Below, piece after piece: positions 13,901 to 26,344 of a stretch of 64,000 bases of DNA; within the stretch, counting starts at the first letter, position 1, and every line of letters starts with the position of its first letter. The notes under the pieces are model-generated. The model did no database searches and was not told where the DNA came from. It saw nothing but the letters and a program-made list of their open reading frames with translations. The DNA is from Cladorhizidae sp. MBARI D1340-BT2 (Eukaryota > Porifera > Demospongiae > Poecilosclerida > Cladorhizidae). The DNA is taken from assembly GCA_028752905.1 (NCBI GenBank), contig JAQNBH010000020.1:868001-932000 (forward strand). Reading direction: 5' to 3'. Both the position numbers and the translations under genes were made by a program.

Positions 13901-16900
13901 CTCTATCAGTTGACAAAATCTGGGACTTTGGTCTTGTTAATTAGGGCAGTTATGAATTGTACTCTTACTTGATGCTAAACATGTTAGCTTCGTAGATTAT
14001 CCACACTTCACTGAATAGACTTGATGTATAGCTATTAAGATAGCACTCTCTAAGTGCTCTCTCTTGATACCAAACATCCATATATTCTGCACACTTCACT
14101 GTAATGGACTTGCAAGATAGGTATCTCTCAGTGTTCTCTATCTTGAGCTAAACATGTTAGCTTCATAGATTCTCCACACTTCACTGAATAGACTTGATAT
14201 ATAGCTCTAAAGGTAGGCCTCTCTCTGTTCTCTCTCTTGATACCAAACATCCGTATATTCTGCATACATAGAATCACAAGATAGGTTTCTCTATGTGTTC
14301 TCTATCTTGATGCTAAACAGGTTAGCTTCATAGATTCTCCACACTTCACTGTATAAACTTGATATATAGCTATTAAGATAAGGTCTCTCCCTGTGCTCTC
14401 TGTTGATATCAAACATCCATAATATTCTGCATACTTCACTGTAATGGACTTGATATGATTCGAATAATAGGTTTCATTATGTGTTCTCTATCTTGATATT
14501 TGCCCTAATTTGGTCTATATGTTTCTCATTTTCCCCCCAAAAATCTTGTTATTTTGCCGTAAAGCTCATAACTTTTCTACACTTTACCCCAAAAAGATAA
14601 TTTTTATATCAACGGATAGCCCTTCTAATTATCTGTCTTTTGTACGTGCCAAAATTTTGAGTACTCTAAGCATTAGCAAGTTATGGTGATTTGAAGTGGT
14701 AAGGTTTGCGATCTTTCCTGGCGTTTTCCAGTTGCCAAAGCGGTGGCCTGCCAGTGAAAAACCACTACATTTATTGATAATCTGTTGACATGTTGCAGAT
14801 AAGGGCCTTCTCTATCAGTTGACAAAATCTGGGACTTTGGTCTTGTTAATTAGGGCAGTTATGAATTGTACTCTTACTTGATGCTAAACATGTTAGCTTC
14901 GTAGATTATCCACACTTCACTGAATAGACTTGATGTATAGCTATTAAGATAGGACTCTCTAAGTGCTCTCTCTTGATACCAAACATCCATATATTCTGCA
15001 CACTTCACTGTAATGGACTTGCAAGATAGGTATCTCTCAGTGTTCTCTATCTTGAGCTAAACATGTTAGCTTCATAGATTCTCCACACTTCACTGAATAG
15101 ACTTGATATATAGCTCTAAAGGTAGGCCTCTCTCTGTTCTCTCTCTTGATACCAAACATCCGTATATTCTGCATACATAGAATCACAAGATAGGTTTCTC
15201 TATGTGTTCTCTATCTTGATGCTAAACAGGTTAGCTTCATAGATTCTCCACACTTCACTGTATAAACTTGATATATAGCTATTAAGATAAGGTCTCTCCC
15301 TGTGCTCTCTGTTGATATCAAACATCCATAATATTCTGCATACTTCACTGTAATGGACTTGATATGATTCGAATGATAGGTTTCATTATGTGTTCTCTAT
15401 CTTGATATTTGCCCTAATTTGGTCTATATGTTTCTCATTTTTCCCCCAAAAATCTTGTTATTTTGCAGTAAAGCTCATAACTTTTCTACACTTTACCCCA
15501 AAAAGATAATTTTTATATCAACGGATAGCCCTTCTAATTATCTGTCTTTTGTACGTGCCAAAATTTTGAGTACTCTAAGCATTAGCAAGTTATGGTGATT
15601 TGAAGTGGTAAGGTTTGCGATCTTTCCTGGCGTTTTCCAGTTGCCAAAGCGGTGGCCTGCCAGTGAAAAACCACTACATTTATTGATAATCTGTTGACAT
15701 GTTGCAGATAAGGGCCTTCTCTATCAGTTGACAAAATCTGGGACTTTGGTCTTGTTAATTAGGGCAGTTATGAATTGTACTCTTACTTGATGCTAAACAT
15801 GTTAGCTTCGTAGATTATCCACACTTCACTGAATAGACTTGATGTATAGCTATTAAGATAGGACTCTCTAAGTGCTCTCTCTTGATACCAAACATCCATA
15901 TATTCTGCACACTTCACTGTAATGGACTTGCAAGATAGGTATCTCTCAGTGTTCTCTATCTTGAGCTAAACATGTTAGCTTCATAGATTCTCCACACTTC
16001 ACTGAATAGACTTGATATATAGCTCTAAAGGTAGGCCTCTCTCTGTTCTCTCTCTTGATACCAAACATCCGTATATTCTGCATACATAGAATCACAAGAT
16101 AGGTTTCTCTATGTGTTCTCTATCTTGATGCTAAACAGGTTAGCTTCATAGATTCTCCACACTTCACTGTATAAACTTGATATATAGCTATTAAGATAGG
16201 TCTCTCCCTGTGCTCTCTGTTGATATCAAACATCCATAATATTCTGCATACTTCACTGTAATGGACTTGATATGATTCGAATGATAGGTTTCATTATGTG
16301 TTCTCTATCTTGATATTTGCCCTAATTTGGTCTATATGTTTCTCATTTTTCCCCAAAAAATCTTGTTATTTTGCCGTAAAGCTCATAACTTTTCTACACT
16401 TTACCCCAAAAAGATAATCTTTATATTACCGGATAGCCCTTCTAATTATCTGTCTTTTGTACGTGCCAAAATTTTGAGTACTCTAAGCATTAGCAAGTTA
16501 TGGTGATTTGAAGTGGTAAGGTTTGCGATCTTTCCTGGCGTTTTCCAGTTGCCAAAGCGGTGGCCTGCCAGTGAAAAACCACTACATTTATTGATAATCT
16601 GTTGACATGTTGCAGATAAGGGCCTTCTCTATCAGTTGACAAAATCTGGGACTTTGGTCTTGTTAATTAGGGCAGTTATGAATTGTACTCTTACTTGATG
16701 CTAAACATGTTAGCTTCGTAGATTATCCACACTTCACTGAATAGACTTGATGTATAGCTATTAAGATAGGACTCTCTAAGTGCTCTCTCTTGATACCAAA
16801 CATCCATATATTCTGCACACTTCACTGTAATGGACTTGCAAGATAGGTATCTCTCAGTGTTCTCTATCTTGAGCTAAACATGTTAGCTTCATAGATTCTC

Positions 16901-17265
16901 CACACTTCACTGAATAGACTTGATATATAGCTCTAAAGGTAGGCCTCTCTCTGTTCTCTCTCTTGATACCAAACATCCGTATATTCTGCATACATAGAAT
17001 CACAAGATAGGTTTCTCTATGTGTTCTCTATCTTGATGCTAAACAGGTTAGCTTCATAGATTCTCCACACTTCACTGTATAAACTTGATATATAGCTATT
17101 AAGATAAGGTCTCTCCCTGTGCTCTCTGTTGATATCAAACATCCATAATATTCTGCATACTTCACTGTAATGGACTTGATATGATTCGAATGATAGGTTT
17201 CATTATGTGTTCTCTATCTTGATATTTGCCCTAATTTGGTCTATATGTTTCTCATTTTTCCCCCA

Positions 17266-18173
17266 AAAATCTTGTTATTTTGCAGTAAAGCTCATAACTT
17301 TTCTACACTTTACCCCAAAAAGATAATTTTTATATCAACGGATAGCCCTTCTAATTATCTGTCTTTTGTACGTGCCAAAATTTTGAGTACTCTAAGCATT
17401 AGCAAGTTATGGTGATTTGAAGTGGTAAGGTTTGCGATCTTTCCTGGCGTTTTCCAGTTGCCAAAGCGGTGGCCTGCCAGTGAAAAACCACTACATTTAT
17501 TGATAATCTGTTGACATGTTGCAGATAAGGGCCTTCTCTATCAGTTGACAAAATCTGGGACTTTGGTCTTGTTAATTAGGGCAGTTATGAATTGTAATCT
17601 TACTTGATGCTAAACATGTTAGCTTCGTAGATTATCCACACTTCACTGAATAGACTTGATGTATAGCTATTAAGATAGGACTCTCTAAGTGCTCTCTCTT
17701 GATACCAAACATCCATATATTCTGCACACTTCACTGTAATGGACTTGCAAGATAGGTATCTCTCAGTGTTCTCTATCTTGAGCTAAACATGTTAGCTTCA
17801 TAGATTCTCCACACTTCACTGAATAGAGTTGATATATAGCTCTAAAGGTAGGCCTCTCTCTGTACTCTCTCTTGATACCAAACATCCGTATATTCTGCAT
17901 ACATAGAATCACAAGATAGGTTTCTCTATGTGTTATCTATCTTGATGCTAAACAGGTTAGCTTCATAGATTCTCCACACTTCACTGTATAAACTTGATAT
18001 ATAGCTATTAAGATAGGTCTCTCCCTGTGCTCTCTGTTGATATCAAACATCCATAATATTCTGCACACTTCACTGTAATGGACTTGATATGATTCGAATG
18101 ATAGGTTTCATTATGTGTTCTCTATCTTGATATTTGCCCTAATTTGGTCTATATGTTTCTCATTTCCCCCCCA
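17266..18173 (+). repeat. Chimeric unit at the boundary of the two satellite domains
   Basis: The front of this unit is A-like, with gcagtaaag and ataatttttatatcaacgg. From about 17591 onward it carries markers of the mixed domain: gtaatctta, gaatagagttgat, gtgttatctatc and ctgcacactt. The switch lies between roughly 17340 and 17596, inside the conserved core where the two types cannot be told apart. The unit looks like an unequal crossover or gene-conversion product joining the two domains. Confidence 0.75.
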
Positions 18174-19987
18174 AAAATCTTGTTATTTTGCCGTAAAGCT
18201 CATAACTTTTCTACACTTTACCCCAAAAAGAAATTTTTTATATCACCGGATAGCCCTTCTAATTATCTGTCTTTTGTACGTGCGAACAGTTTGTGTACTC
18301 TAAGTATTAGTAAGTTATGGTGATTTGAAGTGGTAAGGTTTGCGATCTTTCCTGGCGTTTTCCAGTTGCCAAAGCGGTGGCCTGCCAGTGAAAAACCACT
18401 ACATTTATTGATAATCTGTTGACATGTTGCAGATAAGGGCCTTCTCTATCAGTTGACAAAATCTGGGACTTTGGTCTTGTTAATTAGGGCAGTTATGAAT
18501 TGTACTCTTACTTGATGCTAAACATGTTAGCTTCGTAGATTATCCACACCACTGAATAGACTTGATGTATAGCTATTAAGATAGGACTCTCTAAGTGCTC
18601 TCTCTTGATACCAAACATCCATATATTCTGCACACTTCACTGTAATGGACTTGCAAGATAGGTATCTCTCAGTGTTCTCTATCTTGAGCTAAACATGTTA
18701 GCTTCATAGATTCTCCACACTTCACTGAATAGAGTTGATATATAGCTCTAAAGGTAGGCCTCTCTCTGTTCTCTCTCTTGATACCAAACATCCGTATATT
18801 CTGCATACATAGAATCACAAGATAGGTTTCTCTATGTGTTATCTATCTTGATGCTAAACAGGTTAGCTTTATAGATTCTCCACACTTCACTGTATAAACT
18901 TGATATATAGCTATTAAGATAGGTCTCTCCCTGTGCTCTCTGTTGATATCAAACATCCATAATATTCTGCACACTTCACTGTAATGGACTTGATATGATT
19001 CGAATGATAGGTTTCATTATGTGTTCTCTATCTTGATATTTGCCCTAATTTGGTCTATATGTTTCTCATTTCCCCCCCAAAAATCTTGTTATTTTGCCGT
19101 AAAGCTCATAACTTTTCTACACTTTACCCCAAAAAGAAATTTTTTATATCACCGGATAGCCCTTCTAATTATCTGTCTTTTGTACGTGCCAAAATTTCGT
19201 GTACTCTAAGTATTAGCAAGTTATGGTGATTTGAAGTGGTAAGGTTTGCGATCTTTCCTGGCGTTTTCCAGTTGCCAAAGCGGTGGCCTGCCAGTGAAAA
19301 ACCACTACATTTATTGATAATCTGTTGACATGTTGCAGATAAGGGCCTTCTCTATCAGTTGACAAAATCTGGGACTTTGGTCTTGTTAATTAGGGCAGTT
19401 ATGAATTGTAATCTTACTTGATGCTAAACATGTTAGCTTCGTAGATTATCCACACCACTGAATAGACTTGATGTATAGCTATTAAGATAGGACTCTCTAA
19501 GTGCTCTCTCTTGATACCAAACATCCATATATTCTGCACACTTCACTGTAATGGACTTGCAAGATAGGTATCTCTCAGTGTTCTCTATCTTGAGCTAAAC
19601 ATGTTAGCTTCATAGATTCTCCACACTTCACTGAATAGAGTTGATATATAGCTCTAAAGGTAGGCCTCTCTCTGTTCTCTCTCATGATACCAAACATCGT
19701 ATATTCTGCATACATAGAATCACAAGATAGGTTTCTCTATGTGTTATCTATCTTGATGCTAAACAGGTTAGCTTCATAGATTCTCCACACTTCACTGTAT
19801 AAACTTGATATATAGCTATTAAGATAGGTCTCTCCCTGTGCTCTCTGTTGATATCAAACATCCATAATATTCTGCACACTTCACTGTAATGGACTTGATA
19901 TGATTCGAATGATAGGTTTCATTATGTGTTCTCTATCTTGATATTTGCCCTAATTTGGTCTATAATATGTTTCTCATTTTTCCCCCA
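18174..19987 (+). repeat. Two type C satellite units
   Basis: Type C reads gaaattttttatatcaccgg near offset 55 and usually lacks two bases in subunit 1 (cacaccactg instead of cacacttcactg). Starts are 18174 and 19080. The first has a private cluster of changes around 18283-18293 (tgcgaacagtttgtg in place of tgccaaaatttcgtg). Confidence 0.8.
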
Positions 19988-22900
19988 AAAATCTTGCTTT
20001 TTTGCCGTAAAGCTCATAACTTTTCTACACTTTACCCACAAAAGATATTTTTTATATCACCGAATAGCCCTTCTAATTATCTATCTTTTGTATGTGCCAA
20101 ATTTTGAGTACTCTAAGTATTAGCAAGTTATGGTGATTTGAAGTGGTAAGGTTTGCGATCTTTCCTGGCGTTTTCCAGTTGCCAAAGCGGTGGCCTGCCA
20201 GTGAAAAACCACTACATTTATTGATAATCTGTTGACATGTTGCAGATAAGGGCCTTCTCTATCAGTTGACAAAATCTGGGACTTTGGTCTTGTTAATTAG
20301 GGCAGTTATGAATTGTACTCTTACTTGATGCTAAACATGTTAGCTTCGTAGATTATCCACACTTCACTGAATAGACTTGATGTATAGCTATTAAGATAGG
20401 ACTCTCTAAGTGCTCTCTCTTGATACCAAACATCCATATATTCTGCACACTTCACTGTAATGGACTTGCAAGATAGGTATCTCTCAGTGTTCTCTATCTT
20501 GAGCTAAACATGTTAGCTTCATAGATTCTCCACACTTCACTGAATAGACTTGATATATAGCTCTAAAGGTAGGCCTCTCTCTGTTCTCTCTCTTGATACC
20601 AAACATCCGTATATTCTGCATACATAGAATCACAAGATAGGTTTCTCTATGTGTTCTCTATCTTGATGCTAAACAGGTTAGCTTCATAGATTCTCCACAC
20701 TTCACTGTATAAACTTGATATATAGCTATTAAGATAGGTCTCTCCCTGTGCTCTCTGTTGATATCAAACATCCATAATATTCTGCATACTTCACTGTAAT
20801 GGACTTGATATGATTCGAATGATAGGTTTCATTATGTGTTCTCTATCTTGATATTTGCCCTAATTTGGTCTGTATGTTTCTCATTTTCCCCCCAAAAATC
20901 TTGTTATTTTGCCGTAAAGCTCATAACTTATCTACACTTTATCCAAAAAAGATAATTTTTATATCACCGGATAGCCCTTCTAATTATCTGTCTTTTTTAC
21001 GTGCCAAAATTTTGAGTACCCTAAGCATTAGCAAGTTATGGTGATTTGAAGTGGTAAGGTTTGCGATCTTTCCTGGCGTTTTCCAGTTGCCAAAGCGGTG
21101 GCCTGCCAGTGAAAAACCACTACATTTATTGATAATCTGTTGACATGTTGCAGATAAGGGCCTTCTCTATCAGTTGACAAAATCTGGGACTTTGGTCTTG
21201 TTAATTAGGGCAGTTATGAATTGTACTCTTACTTGATGCTAAACATGTTAGCTTCGTAGATTATCCACACTTCACTGAATAGACTTGATGTATAGCTATT
21301 AAGATAGGACTCTCTAAGTGCTCTCTCTTGATACCAAACATCCATATATTCTGCACACTTCACTGTAATGGACTTGCAAGATAGGTATCTCTCAGTGTTC
21401 TCTATCTTGAGCTAAACATGTTAGCTTCATAGATTCTCCACACTTCACTGAATAGACTTGATATATAGCTCTAAAGGTAGGCCTCTCTCTGTTCTCTCTC
21501 TTGATACCAAACATCCGTATATTCTGCATACATAGAATCACAAGATAGGTTTCTCTATGTGTTCTCTATCTTGATGCTAAACAGGTTAGCTTCATAGATT
21601 CTCCACACTTCACTGTATAAACTTGATATATAGCTATTAAGATAGGTCTCTCCCTGTGCTCTCTGTTGATATCAAACATCCATAATATTCTGCATACTTC
21701 ACTGTAATGGACTTGATATGATTCGAATGATAGGTTTCATTATGTGTTCTCTATCTTGATATTTGCCCTAATTTGGTCTATATGTTTCTCATTTTTCCCC
21801 AAAAAATCTTGTTATTTTGCCGTAAAGCTCATAACTTTTCTACACTTTACCCCAAAAAGATAATCTTTATACTACCGGATAGCCCTTCTAATTATCTGTC
21901 TTTTGTACGTGCCAAAATTTTGAGTACTCTAAGCATTAGCAAGTTATGGTGATTTGAAGTGGTAAGGTTTGCGATCTTTCCTGGCGTTTTCCAGTTGCCA
22001 AAGCGGTGGCCTGCCAGTGAAAAACCACTACATTTATTGATAATCTGTTGACATGTTGCAGATAAGGGCCTTCTCTATCAGTTGACAAAATCTGGGACTT
22101 TGGTCTTGTTAATTAGGGCAGTTATGAATTGTAATCTTACTTGATGCTAAACATGTTAGCTTCGTAGATTATCCACACCACTGAATAGACTTGATGTATA
22201 GCTATTAAGATAGGACTCTCTAAGTGCTCTCTCTTGATACCAAACATCCATATATTCTGCACACTTCACTGTAATGGACTTGCAAGATAGGTATCTCTCA
22301 GTGTTCTCTATCTTGAGCTAAACATGTTAGCTTCATAGATTCTCCACACTTCACTGAATAGAGTTGATATATAGCTCTAAAGGTAGGCCTCTCTCTGTTC
22401 TCTCTCATGATACCAAACATCGTATATTCTGCATATATAGAATCACAAGATAGGTTTCTCTATGTGTTATCTATCTTGATGCTAAACAGGTTAGCTTCAT
22501 AGATTCTCCACACTTCACTGTATAAACTTGATATATAGCTATTAAGATAGGTCTCTCCCTGTGCTCTCTGTTGATATCAAACATCCATAATATTCTGCAC
22601 ACTTCACTGTAATGGACTTGATATGATTCGAATGATAGGTTTCATTATGTGTTCTCTATCTTGATATTTGCCCTAATTTGGTCTATAATATGTTTCTCAT
22701 TTTTTCCCCAAAAATCTTGCTTTTTTGCCGTAAAGCTCATAACTTTTCTACACTTTACCCACAAAAGATATTTTTTATATCACCGAATAGCCCTTCTAAT
22801 TATCTATCTTTTGTATGTGCCAAATTTTGAGTACTCTAAGTATTAGCAAGTTATGGTGATTTGAAGTGGTAAGGTTTGCGATCTTTCCTGGCGTTTTCCA

Positions 22901-24525
22901 GTTGCCAAAGCGGTGGCCTGCCAGTGAAAAACCACTACATTTATTGATAATCTGTTGACATGTTGCAGATAAGGGCCTTCTCTATCAGTTGACAAAATCT
23001 GGGACTTTGGTCTTGTTAATTAGGGCAGTTATGAATTGTACTCTTACTTGATGCTAAACATGTTAGCTTCGTAGATTATCCACACTTCACTGAATAGACT
23101 TGATGTATAGCTATTAAGATAGGACTCTCTAAGTGCTCTCTCTTGATACCAAACATCCATATATTCTGCACACTTCACTGTAATGGACTTGCAAGATAGG
23201 TATCTCTCAGTGTTCTCTATCTTGAGCTAAACATGTTAGCTTCATAGATTCTCCACACTTCACTGAATAGACTTGATATATAGCTCTAAAGGTAGGCCTC
23301 TCTCTGTTCTCTCTCTTGATACCAAACATCCGTATATTCTGCATACATAGAATCACAAGATAGGTTTCTCTATGTGTTCTCTATCTTGATGCTAAACAGG
23401 TTAGCTTCATAGATTCTCCACACTTCACTGTATAAACTTGATATATAGCTATTAAGATAGGTCTCTCCCTGTGCTCTCTGTTGATATCAAACATCCATAA
23501 TATTCTGCATACTTCACTGTAATGGACTTGATATGATTCGAATGATAGGTTTCATTATGTGTTCTCTATCTTGATATTTGCCCTAATTTGGTCTGTATGT
23601 TTCTCATTTTCCCCCCAAAAATCTTGTTATTTTGCCGTAAAGCTCATAACTTATCTACACTTTATCCAAAAAAGATAATTTTTATATCACCGGATAGCCC
23701 TTCTAATTATCTGTCTTTTTTACGTGCCAAAATTTTGAGTACCCTAAGCATTAGCAAGTTATGGTGATTTGAAGTGGTAAGGTTTGCGATCTTTCCTGGC
23801 GTTTTCCAGTTGCCAAAGCGGTGGCCTGCCAGTGAAAAACCACTACATTTATTGATAATCTGTTGACATGTTGCAGATAAGGGCCTTCTCTATCAGTTGA
23901 CAAAATCTGGGACTTTGGTCTTGTTAATTAGGGCAGTTATGAATTGTACTCTTACTTGATGCTAAACATGTTAGCTTCGTAGATTATCCACACTTCACTG
24001 AATAGACTTGATGTATAGCTATTAAGATAGGACTCTCTAAGTGCTCTCTCTTGATACCAAACATCCATATATTCTGCACACTTCACTGTAATGGACTTGC
24101 AAGATAGGTATCTCTCAGTGTTCTCTATCTTGAGCTAAACATGTTAGCTTCATAGATTCTCCACACTTCACTGAATAGACTTGATATATAGCTCTAAAGG
24201 TAGGCCTCTCTCTGTTCTCTCTCTTGATACCAAACATCCGTATATTCAGCATACATAGAATCACAAGATAGGTTTCTCTATGTGTTCTCTATCTTGATGC
24301 TAAACAGGTTAGCTTCATAGATTCTCCACACTTCACTGTATAAACTTGATATATAGCTATTAAGATAGGTCTCTCCCTGTGCTCTCTGTTGATATCAAAC
24401 ATCCATAATATTCTGCATACTTCACTGTAATGGACTTGATATGATTCGAATGATAGGTTTCATTATGTGTTCTCTATCTTGATATTTGCCCTAATTTGGT
24501 CTATATGTTTCTCATTTTCCCCCAA
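19080..24525 (+). repeat. 2,723-bp (three-unit) tandem duplication
   Basis: Unit starts 19988, 20895 and 21803 reappear at 22711, 23618 and 24526, each exactly 2,723 bp later, in the type order D, E, B. A rare marker in subunits 3 and 4 (ctcatgatac followed by a one-base deletion in the next string) at 19681 recurs at 22404, also 2,723 bp away. The unit at 21803 has a B front and a C-like back that matches the unit at 19080, so it holds a copy junction. Confidence 0.8.
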
Positions 24526-26344
24526 AAAATCTTGTTATTTTGCCGTAAAGCTCATAACTTTTCTACACTTTACCCCAAAAAGATAATCTTTATATTACCG
24601 GATAGCCCTTCTAATTATCTGTCTTTTGTACGTGCCAAAATTTTGAGTACTCTAAGCATTAGCAAGTTATGGTGATTTGAAGTGGTAAGGTTTGCGATCT
24701 TTCCTGGCGTTTTCCAGTTGCCAAAGCGGTGGCCTGCCAGTGAAAAACCACTACATTTATTGATAATCTGTTGACATGTTGCAGATAAGGGCCTTCTCTA
24801 TCAGTTGACAAAATCTGGGACTTTGGTCTTGTTAATTAGGGCAGTTATGAATTGTACTCTTACTTGATGCTAAACATGTTAGCTTCGTAGATTATCCACA
24901 CTTCACTGAATAGACTTGATGTATAGCTATTAAGATAGGACTCTCTAAGTGCTCTCTCTTGATACCAAACATCCATATATTCTGCACACTTCACTGTAAT
25001 GGACTTGCAAGATAGGTATCTCTCAGTGTTCTCTATCTTGAGCTAAACATGTTAGCTTCATAGATTCTCCACACTTCACTGAATAGACTTGATATATAGC
25101 TCTAAAGGTAGGCCTCTCTCTGTTCTCTCTCTTGATACCAAACATCCGTATATTCAGCATACATAGAATCACAAGATAGGTTTCTCTATGTGTTCTCTAG
25201 CTTGATGCTAAACAGGTTAGCTTCATAGATTCTCCACACTTCACTGTATAAACTTGATATATAGCTATTAAGATAGGTCTCTCCCTGTGCTCTCTGTTGA
25301 TATCAAACATCCATAATATTCTGCATACTTCACTGTAATGGACTTGATATGATTCGAATGATAGGTTTCATTATGTGTTCTCTATCTTGATATTTGCCCT
25401 AATTTGGTCTATATGTTTCTCATTTTTCCCCAAAAAATCTTGTTATTTTGCCGTAAAGCTCATAACTTTTCTACACTTTACCCCAAAAAGATAATCTTTA
25501 TATTACCGGATAGCCCTTCTAATTATCTGTCTTTTGTACGTGCCAAAATTTTGAGTACTCTAAGTATTAGCAAGTTATGGTGATTTGAAGTGGTAAGGTT
25601 TGCGATCTTTCCTGGCGTTTTCCAGTTGCCAAAGCGGTGGCCTGCCAGTGAAAAACCACTACATTTATTGATAATCTGTTGACATGTTGCAGATAAGGGC
25701 CTTCTCTATCAGTTGACAAAATCTGGGACTTTGGTCTTGTTAATTAGGGCAGTTATGAATTGTACTCTTACTTGATGCTAAACATGTTAGCTTCGTAGAT
25801 TATCCACACTTCACTGAATAGACTTGATGTATAGCTATTAAGATAGGACTCTCTAAGTGCTCTCTCTTGATACCAAACATCCATATATTCTGCACACTTC
25901 ACTGTAATGGACTTGCAAGATAGGTATCTCTCAGTGTTCTCTATCTTGAGCTAAACATGTTAGCTTCATAGATTCTCCACACTTCACTGAATAGAGTTGA
26001 TATATAGCTCTAAAGGTAGGCCTCTCTCTGTTCTCTCTCTTGATACCAAACATCCATATATTCTGCATACATAGAATCACAAGATAGGTTTCTCTATGTG
26101 TTCTCTATCTTGATGCTAAACAGGTTAGCTTCATAGATTCTCCACACTTCACTGTATAAACTTGATATATAGCTATTAAGATAGGTCTCTCCCTGTGCTC
26201 TCTGTTGATATCAAACATCCATAATATTCTGCACACTTCACTGTAATGGACTTGATATGATTCGAATGATAGGTTTCATTATGTGTTCTCTATCTTGATA
26301 TTTGCCCTAATTTGGTCTATAATATGTTTCTCATTTTCCCCCCA

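Larger units (their letters stand above)
1..18173 (+). repeat. Satellite domain of A and B units
   Basis: Twenty units. Type A reads ataatttttatatcaacgg near offset 60; type B reads ataatctttatattaccgg. Order: A x5 (1-4544), B x4 (4545-8178), A x4 (8179-11813), B (11814), A x4 (12723-16356), B (16357), then a chimeric unit at 17266. A and B share nearly all other sites, including gaatagacttgat in subunit 3. Some A units carry gcagtaaag in place of gccgtaaag (910, 3637, 15449, 17266). The domain is clearly more uniform than the region to its right. Confidence 0.85.
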
